DNA from: Cytophagales bacterium Alg240-R148 | GTDB taxonomy: Bacteria; Bacteroidota; Bacteroidia; Cytophagales; Cyclobacteriaceae | Assembly: GCA_900537185.1 (NCBI GenBank) | Contig: LS999829.1 | Location: 343,683 to 407,682, forward strand | Reading direction: 5' to 3' | DNA: 64,000 nt | Part shown: one piece after another, positions 51,533 to 60,467 of the stretch | Layout of the letters: every line of letters begins with the position of its first letter | Position numbering within the stretch: position 1 is the first letter of the stretch | Translations under genes and position numbers: made by a program | The notes under the pieces: generated by a model | Told to the model about the DNA's origin: nothing | Database searches by the model: none | The model's input: only the letters and a program-made list of their open reading frames with translations

Positions 51533-54418
51533 CTACCGGCCCCCTTCTATTCTTATCAATTGTATAGAATCCATCCGGATGCGAGCATCGGTAATCATAG
51601 AGCTAAGTGCCGTTTTCTCATCGAGTGCGCTCCTAACTTCGTCTGGTCGGATCGACTTATTGCGCTTGTACAAATAAGCCAATCGGCCAATTTCGTGGTC
51701 TAGTGTTTGGCTCATATGGCCCATGGCCTCTTTTATTGCTTCTATTTTAAGTTGCTCCGCCACTTCGGTGGCCGCCTCAATCATGTTGGGAATCACCGCA
51801 TCTACCAAGGTTTCATTGTCAATAATCGGGTCGATGTTACCAGGTATTAAATTTTGGTTGAACAGTTCTACAGCATAGTCTGCGGTTACCTCCTCCCCCG
51901 AATGGTTGACCACCACGCGCAAAGGGGTATTGGGTAAAAACCTATCTACATAATGGCCTTGTTGGCCTGTTGGTTCTAGTACAAAAATGACTTCTAGTAA
52001 CATTCCGGAGCCACCGGTACCTCGTAAAACACCAAAACTTGCATTGCCAGTGCCCATGCCCAGCACCATATCCAAGGCGCCAGTAACCATGGGGTGGTCC
52101 CAGCTAATAAAGGCCACGTCTTCTCTGCTCAAGGCGCGTTTGCGATCGAAAGTAACGGATACGCCTTCGTCTGGAATCGACGGAAACGCGGTATTGTTGC
52201 TCTGGGTTGGGTGCAACAAATAGGTGCGAGGGGCCAGATCTTCCATTTCAATACCAAAGTGTTCAAATACCCGGGTCATGTAAATTTCAAGGGCAAGGTT
52301 TTGATCTGCAGCTTGTATTTTATCTACCAAAACACTGGCCACTTTTGGTCTGAAAGAGTTCATTTCGAGCAGTTTGTCTCGTCCGTTGGCCAAGGTTTGT
52401 TTTAACTTTTGCTGGTATTGTGCTGTTGCAGCAATCAACGCCTCAAGTTTTGAGGCAACTTCCCCTTGGGTGTTGTGCTCCACTTCTGCACCAACGCTGG
52501 CTGCTTTTATTACCAATTGTAAACTTTTTTGGAACTGTTGTCCGATTTGATTGCCTCCTTCTATGTTGCTTTCAAAAGCATTGAGGCCTTCGTGGAACCA
52601 GCGCACCAAAACTTCTTGTGGGCTCCCTTCAATAAAAGGAATATGGATTTGAATGTCTTCGGTTTGCCCAATGCGGTCCAACCGTCCAATGCGTTGTTCC
52701 AATACTTCTGGGTGTTCCGGTAAATCCAATAAAACCAAGTGGTGGGCAAACTGAAAATTGCGGCCTTCACTGCCTATTTCTGAACACAACAAGATTCTAG
52801 CACCATTGTCTTCTGCAAACCAAGCGGCATTCCTGTCGCGCTGTACGATGGTCAGGTCTTCATGAAAAACGGCTACTTTGGCAGGGCTAAGGTTTTGCAA
52901 AGCTTTTTCCAATGCCAATACCTTTTCTTTGCTCTTGCAAATGAGCAATACCTTAGCGGGTTTCAGTTGTTTTAACAAACCGACCAACCAAGTCACCCGT
53001 GGGTCGTCAGAAAACCAAAATTGTTGTTGAACCGATGTACTACCAGAAGTATTGGATGCCAGTTTTTGATCCGCAGCAAATTCTTTTGTTAGGCGCTGTA
53101 CCCATTCTTGAGTATTTTCTTTGGGTTGCAATGCAACCAAAGAAGCTTTCCGCTTCGGAAAACCCTGCATGGCCGATCGGGTATTTCTAAAAACCACACG
53201 GCCCGGACCATGTTGGTCCAACAAATCTTCTATTAAATGGTGGATTGCCTGTGCGTCTGCTTCTTTTAATTGTTCCAACCTGTCTTCTCCTAAAAGGCTG
53301 GCCAAAAGGGCTTTTTCTTTATCCTCCAACGGGTTGCCAGCAGACAAACTTTGTACCAAGTTGGCAGTGGCTTTGTGCCCTTGAGATTCATTAACGAAGG
53401 TATCATAATCGGCATAACGCTCTGGGTCGAGGAGGCGCAGACGGGCAAAATGGCTTTCAACTCCCAACTGTTCTGGAGTTGCCGTTAGCAGCAACAATCC
53501 CTTTGCTACTTGGCTTAATATTTCTACGATGGTGTATTCTGGGCTGGCTTGTTCCAACGACCATTCCAAATGGTGGGCTTCGTCTACCACCAACATGTCC
53601 CAATCTGCCGAAACCGCTTGATGGGCCCGTTTTGGGTCGGAGGCTAAAAAGGAAGTGCTGCAAATAACCAGTTGGTCGTCTAAAAAAGGATTGCCTTCCG
53701 GTGCGCTTTCGTCCAGTGCGGCACAACGGTCTTCATCAAAAATATGAAACCATAAATTAAAACGCCTCAGCATTTCAACAAACCATTGGTGTACCAAAGA
53801 ATCGGGTACTAAAACCAATACCCGGCTGGCTTGGCCGCTCAGCAACAACCGATGTACAATCAAACAGGCTTCTATGGTTTTACCAAGCCCTACTTGATCT
53901 GAGAGCAGCACACGTGGGGCATGCCGGCTGCTTACTTCATGGGCAATGTACAATTGATGCGGAATTAAATCGATACGACCTCCCATAAAACCATTGATGG
54001 GAGAAATTTTTCGCATGTGGTCGTATTCCAATGTTTTTCTTCTTAAATCAAAAGCTTGAGGGTTTTCCACTTCCCCCATAAAAAGCTGGTCGTTCACTCC
54101 GTGTTTAATAGAAACATCGCCTAAATCAGCTTCCGACAATACGGAGGTTTTTCCTAAGTACAGCAGCAAGCCATTGTTTTCTTGTACTTCTTCTATTAAA
54201 AAAGGTTGTTGTTGGTTGTCTACTACTGTATCTCCAGATTTAAAAACCACTCGTTTCAAAGGTGCATTGTCCAATGCGTATTGCCTGGTTTCATTGGCAA
54301 CAGGAAACGCTACTTGAACGCGGTTATTTTTGGTTTCAACCACCACTCCTACTCCTAGTTCCGGTTCTCCTTCACTACTCCACCTTTGCCCTGGAAAGAA
54401 ATCTTGCATATGCTCCAT
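51533..54418 (-). CDS. rapA: RNA-polymerase-associated SWI2/SNF2 ATPase RapA
   Basis: A 961-residue protein (981 if the upstream ATG at 54478 is used) close to E. coli RapA (968). The N-terminus FFPGQRWSSEGEPELGVGVV aligns with the RapA N-terminal beta-barrel. The Swi2/Snf2 helicase motifs are present: Walker A SDQVGLGKT, DEAH in VVDEAHHLEW, LLLTATPEQLG, and, in the second lobe, ICKSKEKVLALEKAL, SEIGSEGRNFQFAHHLVLLDLP and QRIGRLDRIGQTEDI. RapA recycles RNA polymerase after transcription. The internal ATG at 54418 fits the family N-terminus; the extra 20 residues upstream are dissimilar. It is on the opposite strand to its neighbours. Confidence 0.93.
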   Translation of the reverse strand: MEHMQDFFPGQRWSSEGEPELGVGVVVETKNNRVQVAFPVANETRQYALDNAPLKRVVFKSGDTVVDNQQQPFLIEEVQENNGLLLYLGKTSVLSEADLGDVSIKHGVNDQLFMGEVENPQAFDLRRKTLEYDHMRKISPINGFMGGRIDLIPHQLYIAHEVSSRHAPRVLLSDQVGLGKTIEACLIVHRLLLSGQASRVLVLVPDSLVHQWFVEMLRRFNLWFHIFDEDRCAALDESAPEGNPFLDDQLVICSTSFLASDPKRAHQAVSADWDMLVVDEAHHLEWSLEQASPEYTIVEILSQVAKGLLLLTATPEQLGVESHFARLRLLDPERYADYDTFVNESQGHKATANLVQSLSAGNPLEDKEKALLASLLGEDRLEQLKEADAQAIHHLIEDLLDQHGPGRVVFRNTRSAMQGFPKRKASLVALQPKENTQEWVQRLTKEFAADQKLASNTSGSTSVQQQFWFSDDPRVTWLVGLLKQLKPAKVLLICKSKEKVLALEKALQNLSPAKVAVFHEDLTIVQRDRNAAWFAEDNGARILLCSEIGSEGRNFQFAHHLVLLDLPEHPEVLEQRIGRLDRIGQTEDIQIHIPFIEGSPQEVLVRWFHEGLNAFESNIEGGNQIGQQFQKSLQLVIKAASVGAEVEHNTQGEVASKLEALIAATAQYQQKLKQTLANGRDKLLEMNSFRPKVASVLVDKIQAADQNLALEIYMTRVFEHFGIEMEDLAPRTYLLHPTQSNNTAFPSIPDEGVSVTFDRKRALSREDVAFISWDHPMVTGALDMVLGMGTGNASFGVLRGTGGSGMLLEVIFVLEPTGQQGHYVDRFLPNTPLRVVVNHSGEEVTADYAVELFNQNLIPGNIDPIIDNETLVDAVIPNMIEAATEVAEQLKIEAIKEAMGHMSQTLDHEIGRLAYLYKRNKSIRPDEVRSALDEKTALSSMITDARIRMDSIQLIRIEGGR

Positions 54419-54540
54419 TGTTTGTATTGACTTGGTATTTGCCAAGCTGTTGTGTTTAAAAAGTGGCAAGTTCTTCATTTTTTACATGCATCGCCTAATT
54501 CTTATGCGTTTTTTTTTAATAGGAGGGTTGGAGCTTCTTT

Positions 54541-54570
54541 TTGCATCTACCCACAAATAATCTATATTTG
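54541..54570 (+). promoter_or_regulatory. Bacteroidota-type promoter for the transglutaminase-like gene
   Basis: TATATTTG (54563-54570) fits the TAnnTTTG -7 box and a TTG at 54541-54543 stands 19 bases before it, matching the Bacteroidota -33/-7 spacing. The ATG at 54596 follows 25 bases later. Confidence 0.7.
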
Positions 54571-54595
54571 ATTTTTTGCTCCAAACCAATTGGCA

Positions 54596-55447
54596 ATGAA
54601 TGTTTTAAGACCGTTTATTTGTTTGTGTTGTTGTTTAGTGTTTTTATGGTCTTGTACTACTAGGCAGCAGATAGTGGCGTACAACGGAATAGACCGAAAT
54701 CAAGAATTGTGCGCTTTCGTATTTCCTAATCCGGCAGCTAGTATGCGTTTAATTCAGTTAAAAGAGCAGTACGATTTCGAAACCCTATTGGTTGATTCAA
54801 AATCAGAGATGGAAATAGCCATGCAGTTGATGCATTGGACCAACAGCCGATGGGAACACAATGGAGACAACCAACCTTCCAAAAACGATGCCCTGACCAT
54901 ATTGAAAGAAGCTGGTTCAGGCAGCCAATTTCGGTGTGTGGAATACGGTATAGTGCTAAGTGCAAGTCTCAACGCTATGGGCATACCTGCAAGGGTGATA
55001 GGGCTTAAAACAGAGGCAGTTGAAACAACCAAATATGGAGCAGGCCATGTGGCTACTGAGGCTTACATTAAAAACCTGGATAAATGGGTTTTTTTGGATG
55101 CCCAAATGAACTATGTGCCTTATGTTAAGGGGGTGCCCTTAAATGCGGCCGAATACATGCAGGCCATAATCCACCAGAGGGAATTATTAGAGCTGTACAA
55201 CGCAAATGGCAAAATTAATGCTATAACTGCAAAATACAGGATAGATTGGGTAGTTAAATACCTGTTTTATTTAAATGCCCGTTTTGACGCTACCGAAGCA
55301 AATGAAAAGTGCCAAGGAAAAAGCCACTTGATGTTGGTGCCAGAAGGCGCTAAAGAACCCACGGTGTTTCAGCGCGATAACCCGATTGATTATTGTTTGT
55401 ATACCCGCAACCTAAAGGATTTCTATCCAAAACCACTGGTAAAATAA
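54596..55447 (+). CDS. Transglutaminase-like lipoprotein
   Basis: A 283-residue protein with a lipoprotein signal (lipobox LWSC near residue 20). A transglutaminase-core domain follows, with the Cys in FRCVEYGIVLSASLNAMGIPARVIGL, the His in GAGHVATEAYI and the Asp in WVFLDAQMNY, in the right order and spacing. Such cores in Bacteroidota act as cysteine proteases or in peptidoglycan or protein cross-linking; the activity here is unknown. The start at 54596 was chosen over the TTG at 54590. A good TTG-N19-TAnnTTTG promoter precedes it. Confidence 0.82.
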   Translation: MNVLRPFICLCCCLVFLWSCTTRQQIVAYNGIDRNQELCAFVFPNPAASMRLIQLKEQYDFETLLVDSKSEMEIAMQLMHWTNSRWEHNGDNQPSKNDALTILKEAGSGSQFRCVEYGIVLSASLNAMGIPARVIGLKTEAVETTKYGAGHVATEAYIKNLDKWVFLDAQMNYVPYVKGVPLNAAEYMQAIIHQRELLELYNANGKINAITAKYRIDWVVKYLFYLNARFDATEANEKCQGKSHLMLVPEGAKEPTVFQRDNPIDYCLYTRNLKDFYPKPLVK

Positions 55448-55582
55448 ACGCCTATGGGAGTGGTTTTGGATAGGCAGCGTACCTCTATCGTAAGATGTTT
55501 TATTAGAAGAAAATTGAACGGTGCAAAAATGGCCTTGGCTATTCATTTTTTTTAAATGGGCAACAGGTCCATTAAATATACC

Positions 55583-55590
55583 TACCTTTG
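55583..55590 (+). promoter_or_regulatory. TACCTTTG promoter box
   Basis: TACCTTTG is a consensus TAnnTTTG -7 element 18 bases before the ATG at 55609. A -33 TTG at the proper distance was not found, so the promoter is assigned by the -7 box only. Confidence 0.5.
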
Positions 55591-55608
55591 CCTCAAACAC
55601 AGAAAAAA

Positions 55609-57162
55609 ATGGCCAATTCACAGGGAGCGGAAGAAAAGTTAAGCCAAGAGCAGATAGACCAATGTTTGGCAGTTTTAGAGCAATTAAATTCAGATACCAA
55701 TCAGATTTTTGACATACCAAAAGACAAACGGCTCGCTTTGATCATTGCGGCAGGACAATTTTCAAGACCCGAAAAAGACGAGTTTACTAGAAGAAAGAGG
55801 GCGGCTAAAAAAGAAGAGAAGAAAAAGACCAGGTTAAAAGATAAAAAATCCAGGAATGCAACGGGCATCCGATCTGCTAGAGAATCGGTTGTTTTTGTTG
55901 CGCCTACTATGATTGCCCTTACAGGCCAAGAAAAAGAAAAGGAAGTGCCCTTAGAGTCGCCCAGAAACTGCTATGTCTGCAAAACCAAATTTGATACCTT
56001 GCACCATTTTTATGACACCATGTGCAAAGAGTGTGGAGATTTTAACTATGCCAAACGTTTTCAAACAGCAGATTTAACTGGCCAAGTGGCTTTGGTAACG
56101 GGTTCAAGATTAAAAATAGGCTACCACATTACCTTGTTGATGTTGCGCGCTGGAGCCACCGTAATTGCCACCACCAGGTTTCCAGTGGATTCTGCCTTGC
56201 GGTTTTCTAAAGAATCCGACTACCACAAATGGGGCCACCGATTAAAAATCCATGGGTTGGATTTAAGACACATTCCAAGTGTAGAGATATTTTGCAACTT
56301 TATCGAACAACAATACGACCGACTGGACATACTCATTAACAATGCAGCCCAGACGGTGCGCAGGCCAGCTGGTTTTTATGAGCATTTGATGGCCAACGAA
56401 GAGTTGCCCATGGCCCAATTGCCTACCATGGCCCAAGAACTTTTGGCCGATCACGATGCTTGTTTGAGAGAATTAAGAACATTAAGTGCGGTGTTTTCCG
56501 AAAAGGAACAGAAAAACCTACCGGTCAGCTGGAATGGCAAAGAACTCGGTGTTGGCTTGCATGCGTCGGCTCGTTTGTCTCAAATTCCATACAGCATAGA
56601 CAATGCTTTGCCAACAGAAGAAGTATTTCCGGTGGGCAAATTGGATGCCGATTTGCAACAAGTAGACTTGCGCAAAACCAATAGTTGGCGTTTGAAATTA
56701 GGCGAAATACACACCAACGAGATGTTGGAAGTGCAGTTGGTCAATTCTGTAGCGCCCTTCGTATTGTGCAACCGCTTGGTAGGCATTATGAAAAAGGAAA
56801 ACACCGGCATGAAACATGTAATTAATGTTTCGGCCATGGAGGGGAAGTTCCACCGATGGCACAAAGAAGACCGGCACCCACATACCAATATGGCCAAAGC
56901 TGCTTTGAATATGATGACCCACACAGGCGCCTCGGACTTTGCCAAGTACGGCATTTACATGAACGCAGTGGACACCGGTTGGGTAACAGACGAAGACCCA
57001 GCCGAGCTGGCCAAAAGAAAAGAAGATTTACATGATTTTCAACCACCATTGGACATCGTGGACGGTGCTGCCAGAGTGCTGGATCCTTTGTTTGATGGCA
57101 TCAATACGGGCAAACATTGGTGTGGCAAGTTTTTAAAAGACTATAGACCGATAGATTGGTAA
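55609..57162 (+). CDS. Short-chain dehydrogenase with N-terminal zinc-ribbon-like extension
   Basis: A 517-residue protein, about twice the usual SDR length. The N-terminal 130 residues are Lys/Arg-rich ([20 protein letters not shown]) and hydrophilic. A CxxC ... CxxC cluster follows ([20 protein letters not shown], then KECG), a probable zinc ribbon at about 122-146. From about 160 comes an SDR domain with [20 protein letters not shown] as the dinucleotide loop, [13 protein letters not shown], and [10 protein letters not shown] as the Ser region. The usual Tyr/Lys pair is hard to place ([14 protein letters not shown] carries a Lys but no Tyr), so catalysis may differ. The basic segment suggests nucleic acid or polyanion binding (inference). 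Confidence 0.78.
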   Translation: MANSQGAEEKLSQEQIDQCLAVLEQLNSDTNQIFDIPKDKRLALIIAAGQFSRPEKDEFTRRKRAAKKEEKKKTRLKDKKSRNATGIRSARESVVFVAPTMIALTGQEKEKEVPLESPRNCYVCKTKFDTLHHFYDTMCKECGDFNYAKRFQTADLTGQVALVTGSRLKIGYHITLLMLRAGATVIATTRFPVDSALRFSKESDYHKWGHRLKIHGLDLRHIPSVEIFCNFIEQQYDRLDILINNAAQTVRRPAGFYEHLMANEELPMAQLPTMAQELLADHDACLRELRTLSAVFSEKEQKNLPVSWNGKELGVGLHASARLSQIPYSIDNALPTEEVFPVGKLDADLQQVDLRKTNSWRLKLGEIHTNEMLEVQLVNSVAPFVLCNRLVGIMKKENTGMKHVINVSAMEGKFHRWHKEDRHPHTNMAKAALNMMTHTGASDFAKYGIYMNAVDTGWVTDEDPAELAKRKEDLHDFQPPLDIVDGAARVLDPLFDGINTGKHWCGKFLKDYRPIDW

Positions 57163-57325
57163 TCTTTCAAACCGAAGGATTATTGGCTGCATTACATTGT
57201 TTATAAAGTGGATATAAATTAAGTATTAATAATACCATTTACAATGTAATTAATTATATTACGGGGTTATTTTTAAGAAAAAGCAGACCAATTGCCACTG
57301 CTTTTATTGTTTCAACCAGAACCCC

Positions 57326-57904
57326 ATGAACATGGATCAGAAAAAGTTATTCACTTTATCATTAAAATTCAATCGGTACAATACCCAATTTGATTACGAC
57401 CAAACTTCAGGTTTTATAGTAATCGGGAAAACCAAAAATGTAAAAAAGAAAATTCTATTGGTCGTTGTATTGATAAGCATAGGCATACCCATTGCATTAT
57501 TGTTGTTGCTGTTTGGTAGCAAGTTGTTGTTTTACTTCCTGATAGCACCCATTATTTATGGTGTGATCGAACTCAACAAACAGATAAAAGTGGCCAAAAA
57601 AAATAAGTTCCGAAAAATAATCACGCCGCATTCTTTTCAGGTAGAATCTTCAGAGGGGATGAAAGAACACAAAACGGAAAATATCGAAAATTTGGAAATT
57701 GAAGTTACGAAGGAAGCCGAAAGTTTGGCTGGGGAAGCGAGCATGTTTTTTAAATTAAAAAACAACGAGCAGGTACAGGTTTTGAGTTTAAAAGGAGAGA
57801 AAACCAGCGACATTCGGCTGGACCTAGAGTACTTACAATCATTTTTGGAAGACTTTATGGGCCTTCAGCCAGGGCCAACCACTTCAAAGACGCTTGCAAA
57901 GTAA
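57326..57904 (+). CDS. Hypothetical membrane protein with cytoplasmic domain
   Basis: A 192-residue protein. Two membrane helices (about 45-62 and 65-80) follow a soluble N-terminal 40 residues with a repeated beta pattern (YDQTSGFIVIGKTKN). The C-terminal 110 residues are basic and then acidic with a long beta/alpha pattern (FKLKNNEQVQVLSLKGEKTS). No family recognised. An in-frame ATG at 57332 is an alternative start. It stands alone, 84 bp before the Crp-family gene. Confidence 0.55.
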   Translation: MNMDQKKLFTLSLKFNRYNTQFDYDQTSGFIVIGKTKNVKKKILLVVVLISIGIPIALLLLLFGSKLLFYFLIAPIIYGVIELNKQIKVAKKNKFRKIITPHSFQVESSEGMKEHKTENIENLEIEVTKEAESLAGEASMFFKLKNNEQVQVLSLKGEKTSDIRLDLEYLQSFLEDFMGLQPGPTTSKTLAK

Positions 57905-57983
57905 CAATGCCAGTACAAAAGGGCATAAGAAGGTATCTATCTTATAATTTTAGTTTAGTGGTGCGCTTTAATAAGGTCTTGTG

Positions 57984-57991
57984 TATCTTTG
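57984..57991 (+). promoter_or_regulatory. TATCTTTG promoter box for the Crp-family gene
   Basis: TATCTTTG matches the TAnnTTTG -7 element and lies 21 bases before the ATG at 58013. The upstream frame that begins at 57989 overlaps this box and is therefore rejected as the start. A clear -33 TTG is not seen. Confidence 0.5.
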
Positions 57992-58012
57992 ATAGGCGAA
58001 CTGCTAGACACG

Positions 58013-58570
58013 ATGGACAACCTTAAAGATTTAATGAATGTGGATTTGGACACTGCCTCCAAATCATTTAAAAAAGGCAGTATTTTACAACACCAAGGAG
58101 ACAAAACCCTCAATGCGTATTATGTAAAAAAAGGTTTGTTGAGGAGTTATAGCATAGACCAAAATGGGAAGGAACATATTTTTATGTTTGCTCCAGAAGG
58201 GTGGATCATTGCCGACATAGAGTCCCAAGAGTTCGATCAGCCAGCGGTTTTATTCATTGAATGTTTGGAAGACGCCGAAGTGGTGGTCATAGACAAATAT
58301 GGGTTGGAAGTAGACAACCTGAGCAAAGAGCAGTTGGTCCAGCACGTTTATTTATTGTCTAGAAGAATAGGCGTTCTGCAAAAAAGAATGATTATGATGA
58401 TGAGTGCTCCTGCTGTTGAACGGTATGAAAAGTTCTTGTTGCACCACCCAGATTTACCAAAAAGAGTACCCCAACGCATGATAGCGTCTTATTTAGGCAT
58501 AACCCCAGAAGCCTTAAGTAAAATAAGAGGAGAATTGGCAAGGACCAAACAACAAAAAAGAAGTTCTTAA
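58013..58570 (+). CDS. Crp/Fnr-family transcriptional regulator
   Basis: A 185-residue regulator. The cyclic-nucleotide-binding jelly roll (about 20-120) has FKKGSILQHQGDKTLNAYYVKKGLLRSY and HIFMFAPEGWIIADIES. The C-terminal HTH (about 140-185) has RMIASYLGITPEALSKIRGEL. No Fnr-type Cys cluster at the N-terminus. In Bacteroidota such proteins often control small stress operons. It is followed by YceI and CDGSH genes on the same strand, which may be its targets. Confidence 0.9.
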   Translation: MDNLKDLMNVDLDTASKSFKKGSILQHQGDKTLNAYYVKKGLLRSYSIDQNGKEHIFMFAPEGWIIADIESQEFDQPAVLFIECLEDAEVVVIDKYGLEVDNLSKEQLVQHVYLLSRRIGVLQKRMIMMMSAPAVERYEKFLLHHPDLPKRVPQRMIASYLGITPEALSKIRGELARTKQQKRSS

Positions 58571-58633
58571 TCTAGATTAATGCAAAGCTAACTTTCTTTG
58601 CTCAAATTTGTTATTAAATAAAACTGAATAACA

Positions 58634-59203
58634 ATGAGAAGCAAATTGTATTTAATTGCATTATTAATTTTCGCGGGCACTGCAGTTGCCCAAGCGCAAA
58701 AATCAACTGTTGATACCCAAAAGTCGAGCATTGCTTGGGTGGGTAAAAAAATAGGAGGGCAGCACAATGGAACCATCCAGTTAAAAAGTGGTGCTTTAGA
58801 AGTAAAAAACAACGGCATTGTAAGTGGTAAATTTACTATTGACATGCAAAGCATTAAAAACTTAGATTTGACCAGTGACTCTTATAACAAAAAGTTAGTG
58901 GGTCATTTGAAGTCGGATGATTTTTTTGGTGTAGAAAAATTTCCAACAGCCACTTTGAACATTACAAAAGGCAGTAAATTCAAAAACAACAAAGCTTCGG
59001 TAACGGGAGCCGTCACCATCAAAAACAAAACAGAGAACCTTACGTTCGACGTAGTCAAAAATGGCAATGTTTATACTGCAACCATCAATGTAGACCGTTC
59101 TAAGTTCGATGTGCGCTACGGGTCCAACTCGTTTTTTGACAATTTGGGAGACAAAGCCATCGATGACATCTTTGTATTGGATATCGAGCTGGTTTTGCAA
59201 TAG
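58634..59203 (+). CDS. YceI-family secreted lipid-binding-like protein
   Basis: A 189-residue protein with a signal peptide (MRSKLYLIALLIFAGTAVAQ). The YceI lipocalin-like fold is recognised by SSIAWVGKKIGGQHNGTIQL, then FTIDMQSIKNLDLTSDSYN, HLKSDDFFGVEKFPTATL and VDRSKFDVRYGSNSFFDNLG. Such proteins bind isoprenoid or polyprenoid lipids and are induced by stress in some bacteria. It is 63 bp after the Crp-family regulator. Confidence 0.92.
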   Translation: MRSKLYLIALLIFAGTAVAQAQKSTVDTQKSSIAWVGKKIGGQHNGTIQLKSGALEVKNNGIVSGKFTIDMQSIKNLDLTSDSYNKKLVGHLKSDDFFGVEKFPTATLNITKGSKFKNNKASVTGAVTIKNKTENLTFDVVKNGNVYTATINVDRSKFDVRYGSNSFFDNLGDKAIDDIFVLDIELVLQ

Positions 59204-59242
59204 GCATTTAATCTATTATTACATCCACTAAAGCAAACTATT

Positions 59243-59482
59243 ATGGAACAACCAAAAACTGCGGGTACCACACCGCAAATGGCGTCGTTGGAATCGGGTA
59301 AAACGTATGCTTGGTGTGCCTGTGGGCACTCAGAAAACCAACCTTGGTGCAATGGAGCACACAAAGGAAGCGCATTGGCTCCCAATGTATTCAAAGCAGA
59401 AGAGTCAAAAGATGCCGCCATGTGCATGTGCAAACACACCAAGAACCCACCCTATTGCGACGGTTCTCATATGCATTTGTAA
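59243..59482 (+). CDS. Tandem CDGSH iron-sulfur protein
   Basis: A 79-residue protein with two CDGSH-type zinc-finger-like motifs: YAWCACGHSENQPWCNGAHK and AMCMCKHTKNPPYCDGSH. Each has the CxC-x-C-x-H ligand set of 2Fe-2S mitoNEET-like clusters. Bacterial tandem CDGSH proteins are thought to act in iron-sulfur or redox homeostasis. The 39 bp gap to the YceI gene and the strong terminator after it suggest a shared transcript. Confidence 0.92.
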   Translation: MEQPKTAGTTPQMASLESGKTYAWCACGHSENQPWCNGAHKGSALAPNVFKAEESKDAAMCMCKHTKNPPYCDGSHMHL

Positions 59483-59504
59483 GTGGGTTAAAAATATACC
59501 CTTG

Positions 59505-59534
59505 GGGCCAACAGCTGCTGTTGGCCCTTTTTTT
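59505..59534 (+). terminator. Strong intrinsic terminator after the CDGSH gene
   Basis: GGGCCAACAGC (59505-59515) and GCTGTTGGCCC (59517-59527) are perfectly complementary with a 1-base centre, then a run of seven Ts to 59534. Confidence 0.9.
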
Positions 59535-59605
59535 ATAAAAAAAGATAACTTATTGATTGAAAGCCACTTATTTTTATTTTATTGGCATCTGAAATTTTCG
59601 CTGCT

Positions 59606-60400
59606 ATGAAATTATTTATTTTTCAAATTGATGCCTTTTCTAAAAGTATATTTGGTGGGAACCCGGCCTGTGTGGTGCCCATGGACGCCTGGCCCTCCGA
59701 TGCTATTATGCTCAAAATTGCCCAAGAAAATGCGGTGGCAGAAACGGCTTTTTTAATTGAAGGGCCTGGTAAAATACAGTTGCGATGGTTTACACCAGAA
59801 ATAGAAATGGATTTGTGTGGGCACGCTACTCTTGCTGCCGCCCACTGTCTAAAAACCCATTTGAATTATGCCCAGGACCAAGTAGTATTTGATACCGCCA
59901 GTGGAGATTTAACCGTTCGGATGGACCAGGAAGGTTACCACATGGATTTTCCTGCCAGAATGCCATCTCCTGCAGAACTGCCCGACGCCATAAAAAGGGC
60001 CATGAGCATACAACCGGTCGAAGTACTAAAATCTAGAGATTACGTATTGGTGTATGAATCTGAAGAGCAGATCAAAGCATTGGAAGTAGATAGGCAAGCC
60101 TTGGATGAAATCAACTTGGACCCTGGTGGTGTGGTTGTAACAGCCGCCGGCCAGAAGGCGGATTTTGTTTCGAGGTTTTTTACACCACAAGCCAGTATTT
60201 TAGAAGACCCTGTCACGGGCTCCGCGCATTGTTCGCTTATTCCATTTTGGGCAGACAAGCTGGGCAAAAATGAGCTGCATGCCATTCAACTTTCGGAAAG
60301 GCAAGGCACCTTGCAATGCCAAAACCTTGGCAAACGGGTATTGATTAGTGGGCACGCGGTAACGTACTCTAAAGGCATTGTTTATTTGGACGAGGAATAG
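59606..60400 (+). CDS. PhzF-family isomerase/epimerase
   Basis: A 264-residue protein. The N-terminus FQIDAFSKSIFGGNPACVVP and the catalytic Glu in ENAVAETAFLIEG match the PhzF/diaminopimelate-epimerase-like fold. The second half has EMDLCGHATLAAAH and, near the C-terminus, PVTGSAHCSLIPFW. The family contains phenazine biosynthesis and many uncharacterised enzymes. No other phenazine gene is near, so the physiological substrate is unknown. The start at 59606 begins the conserved first strand. Confidence 0.9.
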   Translation: MKLFIFQIDAFSKSIFGGNPACVVPMDAWPSDAIMLKIAQENAVAETAFLIEGPGKIQLRWFTPEIEMDLCGHATLAAAHCLKTHLNYAQDQVVFDTASGDLTVRMDQEGYHMDFPARMPSPAELPDAIKRAMSIQPVEVLKSRDYVLVYESEEQIKALEVDRQALDEINLDPGGVVVTAAGQKADFVSRFFTPQASILEDPVTGSAHCSLIPFWADKLGKNELHAIQLSERQGTLQCQNLGKRVLISGHAVTYSKGIVYLDEE

Positions 60401-60467
60401 TAGCCTAAAAATCTCCAACACATTGTGGTTGTTTTTTGTGTACCCCTAAGACAACCGCATTTCAAGG

